64,000 nt of DNA from Bacteroidota bacterium (GCA_016722565.1 JADKIU010000007.1:124001-188000); one strand, 5' to 3'; shown: positions 54,560 through 63,523, counted from the stretch's first letter. The notes: generated by a model from the letters alone, not told the origin. Numbers and translations are program-made.

Positions 54560-54975
54560 AAGACAGCCACTTTTTCCAACTCAATTTTATTTCCGACAAA
54601 CCATTTATCGTTTATCTTGCCACAACCCCAGAGTTTTAATTCGTATTTATATTCTTTATTGTCGGTAATGGTGATAAAGATATCGGCTCTTTCCTTGTAA
54701 ATTTTATCTCCATCCTTCAATACGGCTCTGGTAGAAGAGCTCAACGTTTTTGAACCTTTTAGCGGTTTCAAATCTGTTGAAGAGATTTGCTTCAGTTTTT
54801 CAAGTATGTTTTTTTGCTCCACTGAATCAGTCGACAGAAGCACTTTCAACTTCTCTTCATTATAATTCAAAAGTGAATTTGTAAACGTCTTGCTCAATTC
54901 CTGAGGAGTTGTTTGTCCGGTTATTTTTAACGAAAACAAAACAAGAAAAAGTAAAATTGGAAGTGTTTTTTTCAT
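54556..54975 (-). CDS. secreted hypothetical protein (139 aa)
   Basis: A signal peptide (LPILLFLVLFSLKITGQ) is followed by about 120 residues with no known motif. An acidic helix region (LSTDSVEQKNILEKLKQI) precedes a strand-rich C-terminal half (ADIFITITDNKEYKYELKLW) reminiscent of NTF2-like folds. Possibly exported to the periplasm. It lies between hemB and gatC and is convergent with gatC by 4 bases. Confidence 0.55.
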   Translation of the reverse strand: MKKTLPILLFLVLFSLKITGQTTPQELSKTFTNSLLNYNEEKLKVLLSTDSVEQKNILEKLKQISSTDLKPLKGSKTLSSSTRAVLKDGDKIYKERADIFITITDNKEYKYELKLWGCGKINDKWFVGNKIELEKVAVF

Positions 54976-55001
54976 TTTAAAATTTTCAAATTAACAAATT
55001 T

Positions 55002-55970
55002 TCAAATCCACCCCTTTTCAAAAATATCCTTCGTATGATAGGTAATAATGATATTTGCTCCTGCTCTAGCAAACGCGTGCATATTTTCCATCACAATTTT
55101 TTGCTCATCAATCCAGCCATTTTGCGCTGCGGCTTTTACCATGGAATATTCGCCTGAAACATTATAGCAAGCAATTGGTAAAAGTGTGTGCTGACGTAAA
55201 TTAAAAATCACATCCATGTATGCCAATGCCGGTTTCACCATTAAAATGTCTGCCCCCTCCGCTTCATCCAACAATCCTTCTGTCATGGATTCATTTCCAT
55301 TACGGTGATCCATCTGATACGATTTCCGATCGCCTTTTTGTGGGGCTGAATCTGCTGCTTCACGGAACGGACCATAATACGCAGATGCATATTTAATAGA
55401 ATACGACATGATTGCTGTATTCTCAAAACCATTTTTATCTAACAATTCACGCATTGCTCCTATTCGACCATCCATCATATCACTTGGCGCTACCATATCC
55501 GCTCCGGCTTGTGCATGCGCCAATGCCATTTTTGCTAAGACCTCCACAGATGAATCGTTATGAACATATTCATCATGCAAAATACCACAATGTCCGTGGG
55601 TTGTATACGCGCAAACACAAACATCGGTAATGACATAGAGGCTGTCACCGAATTTTTCTTTCAATGCTTTTACCGCTTTTACAACAATAGAATTATTGCT
55701 GAAAGAAGAACTTGCATCTTCTGTTTTTTGTTCGCCAACACCAAACAAGAGAATTTTGTTGATCCCAATTTTCAAACCTTTCTCAACATCTTTCACCAAT
55801 TCATCTACAGAATAGTGATTAATTCCCGGCATGGCATCAATACCATGTACTACGTTTTTTCCATCTACCACAAAGTAGGGATAGATAAACATATCTTTTG
55901 AAAGTCGGGTTTCAGCAACCATTTCACGAATGATTGCATTTTTTCTGAGTCTACGAGGGCGTTGTAACAT
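55002..55970 (-). CDS. hemB: porphobilinogen synthase (delta-aminolevulinate dehydratase)
   Basis: The 322-residue enzyme condenses two aminolevulinates to porphobilinogen. It begins MLQRPRRLRKNAIIREMV, a conserved N-terminus; further upstream in frame the codons translate a repeat, so ATG 55970 is preferred. DVCVCAYTTHGHCG is the zinc-type metal site, MSYSIKYASAYYGPFREA holds the first catalytic Lys, and LMVKPALAYMDV the second. It is the third heme gene of the hemA-hemCD-hemB cluster. Confidence 0.95.
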   Translation of the reverse strand: MLQRPRRLRKNAIIREMVAETRLSKDMFIYPYFVVDGKNVVHGIDAMPGINHYSVDELVKDVEKGLKIGINKILLFGVGEQKTEDASSSFSNNSIVVKAVKALKEKFGDSLYVITDVCVCAYTTHGHCGILHDEYVHNDSSVEVLAKMALAHAQAGADMVAPSDMMDGRIGAMRELLDKNGFENTAIMSYSIKYASAYYGPFREAADSAPQKGDRKSYQMDHRNGNESMTEGLLDEAEGADILMVKPALAYMDVIFNLRQHTLLPIACYNVSGEYSMVKAAAQNGWIDEQKIVMENMHAFARAGANIIITYHTKDIFEKGWI

Positions 55971-56067
55971 ATTAGTTGTTAGTTGTGGGTTGTTAGTTGT
56001 TAGTGTTGCAAGATTGCTAGTTTTATTTTTTTTCCAACAACCAATAACTAACAACCATCAACCAATT
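55971..56067. repeat. GTTAGTTG-type low-complexity repeats between hemB and hemCD
   Basis: Two arms (55971-56005, TTAGTTGTTAGTTG-rich; 56034-56067, its imperfect complement) frame 28 bases. The pair could form a hairpin. A related copy lies upstream of trpS (53366-53398). Confidence 0.5.
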
Positions 56068-57626
56068 TATATTCCAAACACAGCTTCCGCCAAACCAACT
56101 TCATCAAACGAAGCTGGCAGCAAACAATTTTCTACTCCGTGTTCTGTTAATTTTTTTTCAGTTGACTTTCCGATGGCAATTACTTTCTGTGTCGCTTCTA
56201 TTTTACCTTTTTCGAAAAACGATTCGACATTAGAAGGACTTGTAAATACTAAAATTTCAGCATCTGGTAATTTTGCATTTTCTTTTTTTACTGTCTCATA
56301 CACAACCAAATCAGTCAATTTAGAAGCATCTTCAAATTGTTGTTGAATGGTGCGTAATCCGCCTTTTGCCTGCGGGAACAACACCGTTTCATCACCCACT
56401 GTTTTTGCAAATTTTTTGCCAACCACTTTTGTATCAGGGACAGAGCCGACAAATGCTGCGTTTCTGTTGTGCTTTTTCAATTCTTGTTCGGTCGATTTTC
56501 CAATCACTCCGAATTTTGTTTTTGATTTTAATTCCGGATTTTGAGAAAAGAAATAATCAACTGCATTTGAGCTGGCGAAGAATACCCAATCTGCCTGAGG
56601 AACAGACAGAATATTTACTTTTTTAGTTTCGATAAAAGAAACACCTTCTACGGTATATCCGTTTCCTTCTAAAACATTTTTAAAGAAGGAATCTTGTTTT
56701 AAATCACGGGTAATTAAAACTGAACAACCTTTAATTGCATTTAATCGGTTGACAATTTTTTGTGCAAAACCATCGGCAGTAAAAGATTCAAAATACAATC
56801 GTTTGGGCATGGTATCCCAGGCATCCGACTTGGAAGTCCACACTTTAAATTTATTATCCTCTTTGATACAGAAAACGCCTAAAGGCAATTGACAACCGCC
56901 ATCAAATAAGTTAAGGACTTTGCGTTCGATACCGATAGTATCTTCAACTTTTTCGGAATTTAGCTTGTGGATGTATTCAAATAATTCATGGTCATCCTCG
57001 CGAATTTGCAATCCTAAAACACCTTGAGCGGGAGCGGGAATAAATTCTTTTGGATCTAAGCGTAGTACTTTAAATTCACTTAAATCGATGCGTAAACGTT
57101 CCACACCTGCAGCAGCTAACATGATAGCATCGTATTTTTTATCGCGTAATTTTTGAATACGTGTGGGAACATTCCCTCTTAAATCTTCAATTGTAATATC
57201 CTTTCGAAATGCGAGCAATTGAGATTTTCTTCTTGCGGAAGATGTTCCAACAACTGCATTTTTTTTGAATGCATATTTTTGTGCATTGTCAACACATTCT
57301 TTGCGAATCAAAATTAATTCTGCAGCATCTTCACGTTCGGAGACAGCAGCAATTTTAAGTCCTTCAGGAGAAGTGGTTGGTAAATCTTTGTGAGAGTGAA
57401 CGGCTAAATCAATTTCTTTATTTAACAAGGCCTCTTCAATTTCTTTTGTAAAAAAACCTTTTCCTTCCAGTTTATCAAAACTTAAATTTTGAATTGCATC
57501 CCCTTGGGTTGTAATAATTTTCAATTCGGCTGTTAGCCCTAATTTTTGAACTTTACGCAATACGTGATTGGCTTGCCACAATGCTAAGTCGCTTCCTCTA
57601 GAGCCAATTATTATTTTTCTTTCCAT
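56067..57626 (-). CDS. hemCD: HemC-HemD fusion: hydroxymethylbilane synthase / uroporphyrinogen-III synthase
   Basis: The 519-residue protein joins two consecutive enzymes. Residues 1 to about 300 are HemC: IIIGSRGSDLALWQANHV, KEIDLAVHSHKDLP (catalytic Asp), GTSSARRKSQLLAF, and the dipyrromethane cofactor site LFDGGCQLPLGVFC. Residues about 305 to 519 are HemD: VLITRDLKQDSFFKNVLEGN, DWVFFASSNAVDYFF, FPQAKGGLRTIQQQF and VFTSPSNVESFF. The substrate can pass directly between the two, limiting spontaneous cyclisation to uroporphyrinogen I. It lies between hemB and hemA; a repeat motif lies in the hemA gap. Confidence 0.92.
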   Translation of the reverse strand: MERKIIIGSRGSDLALWQANHVLRKVQKLGLTAELKIITTQGDAIQNLSFDKLEGKGFFTKEIEEALLNKEIDLAVHSHKDLPTTSPEGLKIAAVSEREDAAELILIRKECVDNAQKYAFKKNAVVGTSSARRKSQLLAFRKDITIEDLRGNVPTRIQKLRDKKYDAIMLAAAGVERLRIDLSEFKVLRLDPKEFIPAPAQGVLGLQIREDDHELFEYIHKLNSEKVEDTIGIERKVLNLFDGGCQLPLGVFCIKEDNKFKVWTSKSDAWDTMPKRLYFESFTADGFAQKIVNRLNAIKGCSVLITRDLKQDSFFKNVLEGNGYTVEGVSFIETKKVNILSVPQADWVFFASSNAVDYFFSQNPELKSKTKFGVIGKSTEQELKKHNRNAAFVGSVPDTKVVGKKFAKTVGDETVLFPQAKGGLRTIQQQFEDASKLTDLVVYETVKKENAKLPDAEILVFTSPSNVESFFEKGKIEATQKVIAIGKSTEKKLTEHGVENCLLPASFDEVGLAEAVFGI

Positions 57627-57634
57627 TTATTTTT

Positions 57635-57658
57635 AATTGGAACGCAGATCTGCCAATT
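57635..57658. repeat. third copy of the GGAACGCAGATCTG repeat
   Basis: AATTGG, AACGCAGATCTG and CCAATT form a 24-base palindromic block (57635-57658) between hemCD and hemA. Its core GGAACGCAGATC is shared with the two inverted repeats around the GxxExxY gene at 50172 and 50710. No GxxExxY gene is present here. Confidence 0.6.
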
Positions 57659-57670
57659 GGCCGTCAGGTT

Positions 57671-58894
57671 CTATTTTTGATTCGTCAAAATTTCCTTTGC
57701 CATTTTCATCGGCACACTGATGTATTTTTTTTCCATATAGGAAATTATTTTATCCAGCACTTCTTTCGATTCCGGATTGAGTGCATTCAATTCTTTGGCA
57801 AATACTTCATTCGCTGTTTCACGTATTTCCTTTACCTTTTTAGGTACTTCACTCATTGCCAATTCCACTTTGCGTGTTTTGAGGATTTGACGAAACTCAT
57901 AAATATTGGCTTCAATAATTACTTTGCACGTATCCAATTCCTGTTCACGTGCCTTTAAATTTTCTTTTGCAATTTCCTGAAGGTTATTTACTGCGATGAG
58001 GTTTACATCGTAGTTATTTAAAATTTCAGCATCCAAATCATTCGGGATGGCAAGATCGATGACTATTTTTTGTGATTTATCATTCCCAACAAGATGCTTA
58101 TACAATTCGAGAGTGATAATACTTTGAGCTGCACCTGTACAGGTTAGAATGATATCAAAACCTTCTTTATAATTATTCAATTCAGAAAGTGGAAATGCTT
58201 TTCCATTGAGTTCTGATGCTAATTTTTGAGCATTAGAAAGTGTGCGATTGAATACGGTAAAATTTGCAAACTTATGTTTTTTCAAGTATTGCGCCATGGT
58301 GGTGTTGGTAACACCGGAACCGATGATGATAAAGCGGGATTCTTTTTTTACGTTAAGAGAACGTAGTTTTCTGTAGGCCAATGAAACAACAGAAACAGGA
58401 TTTCTGGCGATATTGGTTTCGGTATAAATTTCTTTTGCTGTTTCAATCGTCTTTTTTACAACCAAGCGAATTAAGTCGCCAGTTAATCCATATTCATTAC
58501 ATTTTTCATAGGCGTTGCGAACTTGTGTAATGATTTCTCTTTCTCCAACAACTAATGAATCAATGGAAGAAGCGACATTGAATAAATGACGCAATGCGGC
58601 TTCACCATCAAATACCTGAACATTTTTTTGAATCCAGTCGAGGTAGTCTGCATTCCAATCGTCATTAAAAGCTTTGAAAAAACTTTCGATATAAAGCGCA
58701 TCGATTTCCTGTTCGGTGGAGAGCATAAATTCCATGCGATTGCAGGTACTGAGGTATAACAATTCTTCGATATCCATTACCGCCTTCACCAATGCTAATT
58801 TTTCGCTCGCAAGATGATCTTCCACGTGCAATTTTCCGATGTCGTTCACATCGGTTGTTTTATGGGTGAAAGCGATTATTTTAAACTTGTTCAC
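57671..58894 (-). CDS. hemA: glutamyl-tRNA reductase
   Basis: The first enzyme of the C5 heme pathway reduces Glu-tRNA to glutamate-1-semialdehyde. From GTG 58894 the product (407 aa) begins VNKFKIIAFTHKTTDVND. The catalytic Cys is in YLSTCNRMEF, the fold marks are SIDSLVVGEREIITQVRNAY and the NADPH domain has FIIIGSGVTNTTMAQYL. A longer frame from 58951 exists, but a good promoter at 58922-58952 would then lie inside the gene, so the GTG start is preferred. It is the first gene of the hemA-hemCD-hemB unit. Confidence 0.92.
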   Translation of the reverse strand: MNKFKIIAFTHKTTDVNDIGKLHVEDHLASEKLALVKAVMDIEELLYLSTCNRMEFMLSTEQEIDALYIESFFKAFNDDWNADYLDWIQKNVQVFDGEAALRHLFNVASSIDSLVVGEREIITQVRNAYEKCNEYGLTGDLIRLVVKKTIETAKEIYTETNIARNPVSVVSLAYRKLRSLNVKKESRFIIIGSGVTNTTMAQYLKKHKFANFTVFNRTLSNAQKLASELNGKAFPLSELNNYKEGFDIILTCTGAAQSIITLELYKHLVGNDKSQKIVIDLAIPNDLDAEILNNYDVNLIAVNNLQEIAKENLKAREQELDTCKVIIEANIYEFRQILKTRKVELAMSEVPKKVKEIRETANEVFAKELNALNPESKEVLDKIISYMEKKYISVPMKMAKEILTNQK

Positions 58895-58921
58895 TCTTTT
58901 TTGTATTACGATGCAAATTTG

Positions 58922-58952
58922 GGAATCTAGCCGAAGAGATTTGTCACACAAT
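58922..58952 (-). promoter_or_regulatory. promoter of the heme operon
   Basis: On the minus strand ATTG (58949-58952) is followed after 19 bases by TAGATTCC (58922-58929), a reasonable -7 box with consensus spacing. The start would be near 58915, about 20 bases before GTG 58894. Confidence 0.5.
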
Positions 58953-59057
58953 TGTCAGAAGCACAAATTCTGATGAAAGTCATAAATTCTATAAAAAGAG
59001 TTAAAATCGGAGCATCAACCAAAAGGTTCCAAGAGGAGAATGACCAAAATAGCTAAA

Positions 59058-59093
59058 CCCGATGGAAGCGATTTTTTGAGCTGAGAGCGGGAC
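59058..59093. ncRNA. CCCGAT...AGCGGGAC motif, copy 2
   Basis: CCCGATGGAAGCG (59058-59070) and AGCGGGAC (59086-59093) share their layout with 29202-29265, with a shorter middle (15 bases). CCCG pairs with CGGG. The sequence GGTTCC flanks it on both sides (near 59027 and 59098). The rest of the 58952-59415 gap holds an A/T-rich tract and the rplM promoter. Confidence 0.35.
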
Positions 59094-59326
59094 GAAAGGT
59101 TCCAAAAAATGAGCGGCCGAGCTTTTCAAAAAATAGCAACAAAAAGGCTTTTTAAGGCGTTTTTTAAGCAAAAAACACGAATTTTTAAGTTTTTTCAAGC
59201 TTTTTGACGAAAATTACAACAAAAATACGAATGCAATATTAAGACCAGAATGCATGAACCACCTGTACGATGTGTTTCAAAAAAACGGATTTAAGCGATT
59301 AATAATGAACATTTATTTGTGAATTA

Positions 59327-59358
59327 TTTTGTCAGAAATAAAAATGTGCTTATCTTCG
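59327..59358 (+). promoter_or_regulatory. promoter of the ribosomal-protein operon
   Basis: TTTTG (59327-59331), 19 bases, TATCTTCG (59351-59358): near-consensus boxes with the canonical spacing, about 58 bases before the GTG of rplM. This is the best promoter match in the window. Confidence 0.7.
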
Positions 59359-59415
59359 CGTCCCGTTTTAAGAAAAATACGGCATTTTTAGTACATAAAT
59401 TAATATCTAAATACA

Positions 59416-59871
59416 GTGGAAGCAATTAGTTACAAAACGGTTTCAGCAAGTAAAGAAACTGTTACAAAAGGATGGGTTATCGTAGATGCAGAGAACGAAA
59501 CATTGGGTCGTTTAGCTTCAAACGTGGCTTACATTTTAAGAGGAAAAAACAAAACAAACTTTACTCCTCACGTAGACACAGGTGATAATGTGATCATTAT
59601 CAATGCTGAAAAAGTAAAATTAACAGGGAACAAAGTTTCTGAAAAGGAATACGTTCGTCACACAGGGTATCCGGGTGGACAGCGTTTTGCAACTCCTAAA
59701 TTATTACTTTCTAAAAAACCAACAGAAGTAATACGTTTAGCAGTTAGCGGTATGTTACCAAAAAACAAATTGGGTGATGCATTGAGAAAAAATGTATTTA
59801 TCTATGCAGGTGCAGAACATCCACATGCAGCTCAACAACCGAAACAAATCAAAATAAATACAATTAAATAA
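59416..59871 (+). CDS. rplM: 50S ribosomal protein L13
   Basis: A 151-residue L13 starting at GTG 59416. Family marks are GWVIVDAENETLGRLASNVA, the GDNVIIINAEKVKLTGNK strand and VSGMLPKNKLGDAL. It binds 23S rRNA early in large-subunit assembly. It is the first gene of the operon, after a strong promoter, and is followed by rpsI after 5 bases. Confidence 0.96.
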   Translation: MEAISYKTVSASKETVTKGWVIVDAENETLGRLASNVAYILRGKNKTNFTPHVDTGDNVIIINAEKVKLTGNKVSEKEYVRHTGYPGGQRFATPKLLLSKKPTEVIRLAVSGMLPKNKLGDALRKNVFIYAGAEHPHAAQQPKQIKINTIK

Positions 59872-59876
59872 TAAAA

Positions 59877-60263
59877 ATGGAAGTAGTAAATACTCTTGGT
59901 AGAAGAAAAACCGCTGTAGCACGTGCATATGTGCAAAAAGGAAGTGGCGAAATTGTAATCAACAATAAAGATTACAAAACGTACTTCACAACATCCGTTT
60001 TACAATACAAAGTAACTCAAGCTTTTGCTGTGACAAAAACACAGGATCAGTTTGATGTGAAAGTGAATGTAAAAGGGGGCGGGGTAACAGGACAAGCAGA
60101 AGCTGTTAGATTAGCGATTGCTCGTGCTTTAGTAGAAACGGATGCAAATCTTAAGCCTTTGTTAAAAGCAGAAAGCTTAATGACACGTAATCCTAAAATG
60201 GTTGAACGTAAGAAACCGGGTCAGAAAAAAGCTCGTAAGCGTTTCCAATTCAGTAAACGTTAA
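59877..60263 (+). CDS. rpsI: 30S ribosomal protein S9
   Basis: The 128-residue S9 has LGRRKTAVARAYVQKGSGEI at the N-terminus, GGGVTGQAEAVRLAIARAL in the middle and ends in the basic tail KKARKRFQFSKR that reaches the P-site tRNA. It follows rplM as in most bacteria. Confidence 0.97.
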   Translation: MEVVNTLGRRKTAVARAYVQKGSGEIVINNKDYKTYFTTSVLQYKVTQAFAVTKTQDQFDVKVNVKGGGVTGQAEAVRLAIARALVETDANLKPLLKAESLMTRNPKMVERKKPGQKKARKRFQFSKR

Positions 60264-60308
60264 GATCATCTTCAAAACAGTATTAATCAACATTAAATTA
60301 AAGACGCA

Positions 60309-61151
60309 ATGTCAAGAACAAATTTCAATGATTTATTAGAAGCAGGTTCCCACTTCGGACACTTGAAAAGAAAATGGAATCCAGCAATGGCTCCTTATAT
60401 CTTCACCGAAAAAAACGGTATCCACATTATCGACTTAAACAAAACAGTTGTGAAAGTGGACGAAGCAGCAGATGCTTTGAAACAAATTGCAAAATCCGGT
60501 AAAAAGATTTTATTTGTTGCTACTAAAAAACAAGCAAAAGATATCGTTGCTGATAAAGTAAAAGCAATTGGTATGCCTTATGTTACTGAGCGTTGGCCAG
60601 GTGGTATGTTAACAAACTTTGCAACCATCCGCAAAGCTGTTAAGAAAATGGCAACCATTGATAAAATGAGTACTGATGGAACATTTGATAATATTTCTAA
60701 AAAAGAAAAATTACAAATTTCTCGTGAGCGTGCTAAATTAGAAACCAACTTAGGTTCTATTGTTGAATTGAGCCGCCTACCGGCAGCCTTGTTCATCGTA
60801 GATATTTCTAAAGAACACATCGCAGTAGCTGAAGCAAAAAGATTAAACATCCCAACATTTGCTATCGTTGATACGAACTCTGATCCTAATGCAGTTGACT
60901 TTGCAATTCCTGCAAATGATGATGCTTCTACTTCTATCGCTTTAATTACAGGTATCATTACCAAAGCAATTGAAGAAGGTTTAGCTGAACGCAAAGTGGA
61001 TAAAGAAACACAAGCTGAAGAAAAAGAAGGAACAAAAACTTCTCGCGATGAAGCTGAACAATTAAGCGCTGGTGCCAAAGTAAAATCATCAAACGATGGT
61101 GAAGCAAAAGGCGGAGCCGGAAAAAAACCAAGAAGAAAAATTAATAGTTAA
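60309..61151 (+). CDS. rpsB: 30S ribosomal protein S2
   Basis: S2 here is 280 residues: LLEAGSHFGHLKRKWNPAM, GKKILFVATKKQAKDIV, RWPGGMLTNFATIRKAV, and FAIVDTNSDPNAVDFAIPAN mark the family. The last ~45 residues are an acidic/basic low-complexity extension (KETQAEEKEGTKTSRDEAEQ ...) not needed for the fold. A terminator-like hairpin follows before tsf. Confidence 0.96.
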   Translation: MSRTNFNDLLEAGSHFGHLKRKWNPAMAPYIFTEKNGIHIIDLNKTVVKVDEAADALKQIAKSGKKILFVATKKQAKDIVADKVKAIGMPYVTERWPGGMLTNFATIRKAVKKMATIDKMSTDGTFDNISKKEKLQISRERAKLETNLGSIVELSRLPAALFIVDISKEHIAVAEAKRLNIPTFAIVDTNSDPNAVDFAIPANDDASTSIALITGIITKAIEEGLAERKVDKETQAEEKEGTKTSRDEAEQLSAGAKVKSSNDGEAKGGAGKKPRRKINS

Positions 61152-61170
61152 TTAATAAAATACAAAAAAC

Positions 61171-61199
61171 GTCCCCACAGAAATGCGGGGACATTTTTT
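61171..61199 (+). terminator. terminator between rpsB and tsf
   Basis: GTCCCC (61171-61176) and GGGGAC (61187-61192) form a 6-bp stem with a 10-base loop, followed by a run of T (61194-61199). It would reduce tsf expression relative to rpsB if no promoter lies between. Confidence 0.65.
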
Positions 61200-61224
61200 A
61201 ATAATATAAAAACACATGACAACA

Positions 61225-62052
61225 ATGGCGATTACAGCAGCAGATATTAATAAGTTAAGACAAATGACCGGTGCCGGCATGATGGATTGTAAAAAAGCAT
61301 TAACAGAGGCTGAAGGTGATTTTGAAAAAGCAATTGACGAATTACGTAAAAAAGGACAAAAAGTAGCAGCTAACCGTGGTGATAGAGAATCTAAAGAAGG
61401 TGTTGTATTAGCGAAACTTACTTCTGACAGCAAACGTGGTGTTGTATTAGCAGTAAACTGCGAAACAGATTTCGTTGCTATCAATGCTGATTTTATTAAA
61501 ATGACAACTGCAATTTTGGATATCGCAGTTGAGAAAAACGCAAAAACTGCTGACGAATTAAAAGCTTTGCCTTTTGATGCTAAAATCACAATTGGAGAAA
61601 AACTAATTGAACAAACAGGAGTTATTGGAGAAAAAATTGAATTAACAAAATACGAAGTTGTGGAAGCTCCTTTCGTATACGCATATATTCACCCTGGTAA
61701 CAAATTAGCAAACGTTGTTGGATTTAGTTCTGCAACAGTGAATGCTGATGTTGCGAAAGATGTTGCAATGCAAGTTGCTGCAATGGCTCCGGTAGCTGTT
61801 GACAAAGGCGATGTAGATGCTGAAACAATCAAACGCGAAATTGAAGTTGGTAAAGAACAAGCTCGTGAAGAAGGTAAACCGGAAGAAATGCTTGAAAAAA
61901 TTGCAATGGGTAAATTGAATAAGTTTTACAAAGAATCTACTTTGTTAAACCAAGAATTTATCAAAGACAATAAAAAAACCATCGCTCAATATTTGAACGA
62001 CTCAGAAAAAGGATTAACCGTTACAGGATTCAAACGAATCGCTTTAGGCTAA
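61225..62052 (+). CDS. tsf: elongation factor Ts
   Basis: EF-Ts recycles EF-Tu-GDP. The product (275 aa from ATG 61225, MAITAADINKLRQMTGAGMM; an ATG three codons earlier is possible) contains MDCKKALTEAEGDFEKAIDE and AVNCETDFVAINADFIKM. The family signatures are intact. A strong terminator follows the stop. Confidence 0.95.
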   Translation: MAITAADINKLRQMTGAGMMDCKKALTEAEGDFEKAIDELRKKGQKVAANRGDRESKEGVVLAKLTSDSKRGVVLAVNCETDFVAINADFIKMTTAILDIAVEKNAKTADELKALPFDAKITIGEKLIEQTGVIGEKIELTKYEVVEAPFVYAYIHPGNKLANVVGFSSATVNADVAKDVAMQVAAMAPVAVDKGDVDAETIKREIEVGKEQAREEGKPEEMLEKIAMGKLNKFYKESTLLNQEFIKDNKKTIAQYLNDSEKGLTVTGFKRIALG

Positions 62053-62069
62053 TTCATTATTATTTTTTA

Positions 62070-62097
62070 AGTCCCGATTTATTCGGGACTTTTTTTT
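62070..62097 (+). terminator. terminator after tsf
   Basis: AGTCCCGA and TCGGGACT (62070-62090) form an 8-bp stem with a short loop, followed by seven or more T. A second small hairpin (62103-62115) lies right behind. Confidence 0.85.
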
Positions 62098-62177
62098 GCC
62101 CGGCCGCAAAGCGGCTTTATTTATGAAGTACTTGGTGTTTTACTAAGCTTTGAATAATAACTTTAAAGTTAATCTAT

Positions 62178-62885
62178 ATGAAATACAAACGCATCCTCCT
62201 AAAACTTAGTGGTGAATCCTTAATGGGTAACAAACAATTCGGCATCGATCACGATCGTTTAACCGAATATGCTGCAGCGATTAAAGAGGTAGCTGCAATG
62301 GGTGTTGAAGTTGCCATTGTGATTGGTGGAGGCAATATTTTTAGAGGAATTCAGGCTGCTGAAGGTGGCATGGACAGAGTACAAGGTGATTATATGGGAA
62401 TGTTAGCTACGGTTATCAATTCGATGGCCTTGCAAGCAGCACTGGAAAAAGCTGGAGTAGAAACGCGTTTGCAATCGGCCATTAAAATGGAACAAATTTG
62501 CGAACCTTTCATCCGCAGAAAAGCTGTTCGTCACTTAGAAAAAAGCAGAGTTGTTATTTTTGGTGCAGGAACCGGAAACCCTTACTTTACAACGGATACA
62601 GCCGCAACATTGCGTGCCATCGAAATTGAATCGGATGTGGTATTAAAAGGAACACGTGTAGATGGTATTTACACTGCAGATCCTGAAAAAGATAAAACAG
62701 CTACTAAATACGATACGATTTCTTTTGAAGAAGTATACTCCAAAGGCTTAGAAGTAATGGACATGACAGCCTTTACGCTTTGTAAAGAAAACAAATTGCC
62801 AATTATTGTTTTTGATATGAACAAAAAAGGAAACCTTAAACGTTTGGTAGAAGGTGAAAAAGTAGGAACATTAGTTGAGTTCTAG
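62178..62885 (+). CDS. pyrH: UMP kinase
   Basis: A 235-residue amino-acid-kinase-fold enzyme phosphorylating UMP. It has ILLKLSGESLMG at the N-terminus, IVIGGGNIFRG, the DYMGMLATVINSMALQAAL helix, and FGAGTGNPYFTTDTAATLRA, which is the acceptor/phosphate region. It follows tsf in the conserved order rpsB-tsf-pyrH-frr. A terminator separates it from tsf. Confidence 0.96.
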   Translation: MKYKRILLKLSGESLMGNKQFGIDHDRLTEYAAAIKEVAAMGVEVAIVIGGGNIFRGIQAAEGGMDRVQGDYMGMLATVINSMALQAALEKAGVETRLQSAIKMEQICEPFIRRKAVRHLEKSRVVIFGAGTGNPYFTTDTAATLRAIEIESDVVLKGTRVDGIYTADPEKDKTATKYDTISFEEVYSKGLEVMDMTAFTLCKENKLPIIVFDMNKKGNLKRLVEGEKVGTLVEF

Positions 62886-62929
62886 TTCAAAAAAGCATAA
62901 TTTTGTAATACACCTAAGGACTATTTATT

Positions 62930-63493
62930 ATGACAGAAGATATTCAATTTATATTAGACAGCGCAAAAGAGCAAATGGAAAAAGCTCTTAATCACTTAGA
63001 TGCAGAATTGGTTAAAGTACGTGCCGGGAAAGCGAGTCCGACTATGCTTGAAAGCATTTCTGTAGATTATTATGGAACGCGTACACCGCTAAATCAAGTT
63101 GCGAATGTGAACACTGCAGATGCACGTACCTTGGTTGTTCAACCTTGGGAAAAATCGATGTTGACACCAATTGAGAAAGCAATTATGGCGGCCAACTTAG
63201 GTTTAAATCCACAAAATGATGGTGTATTGATTCGAATTCTAGTTCCGGCTTTAACAGAAGAACGTAGAAAAGATTTAGTGAAGAAAGCTAAAGCGGAAGC
63301 GGAAGCAGCAAAAGTTGTTTTACGTACTGCCAGAAAAGACGCAAACGAAGAATTAAAAAAACTTCAAAAGAACGGAACTCCGGAAGATGAAGTAAAAAGC
63401 GCTGAAACCCTTGTTCAGACGTTAACTGATGGTTATGTTGTAAAATGTGATAAACATCTAGAAATAAAAGAAAAAGAGATTATGACTGTCTGA
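62930..63493 (+). CDS. frr: ribosome recycling factor
   Basis: The 187-residue RRF splits post-termination ribosomes with EF-G. HLDAELVKVRAGKASPTMLE, VDYYGTRTPLNQVANVNTAD and LVPALTEERRKDLVKKAKAE are family marks. It is the last gene of the ribosomal cluster and is followed by a strong terminator. Confidence 0.96.
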   Translation: MTEDIQFILDSAKEQMEKALNHLDAELVKVRAGKASPTMLESISVDYYGTRTPLNQVANVNTADARTLVVQPWEKSMLTPIEKAIMAANLGLNPQNDGVLIRILVPALTEERRKDLVKKAKAEAEAAKVVLRTARKDANEELKKLQKNGTPEDEVKSAETLVQTLTDGYVVKCDKHLEIKEKEIMTV

Positions 63494-63523
63494 GTTTTCG
63501 ACACTCCATCCATCCATTACTTA

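Noticed and set aside
58894..58951. Longer hemA start at ATG 58951
   Set aside because: A promoter with consensus spacing lies at 58922-58952 and the added 19 residues have no counterpart in the family.
60578..61078. Minus-strand ORF of 166 codons inside rpsB
   Set aside because: It is antisense to a well-conserved ribosomal protein gene and has no motif of its own.
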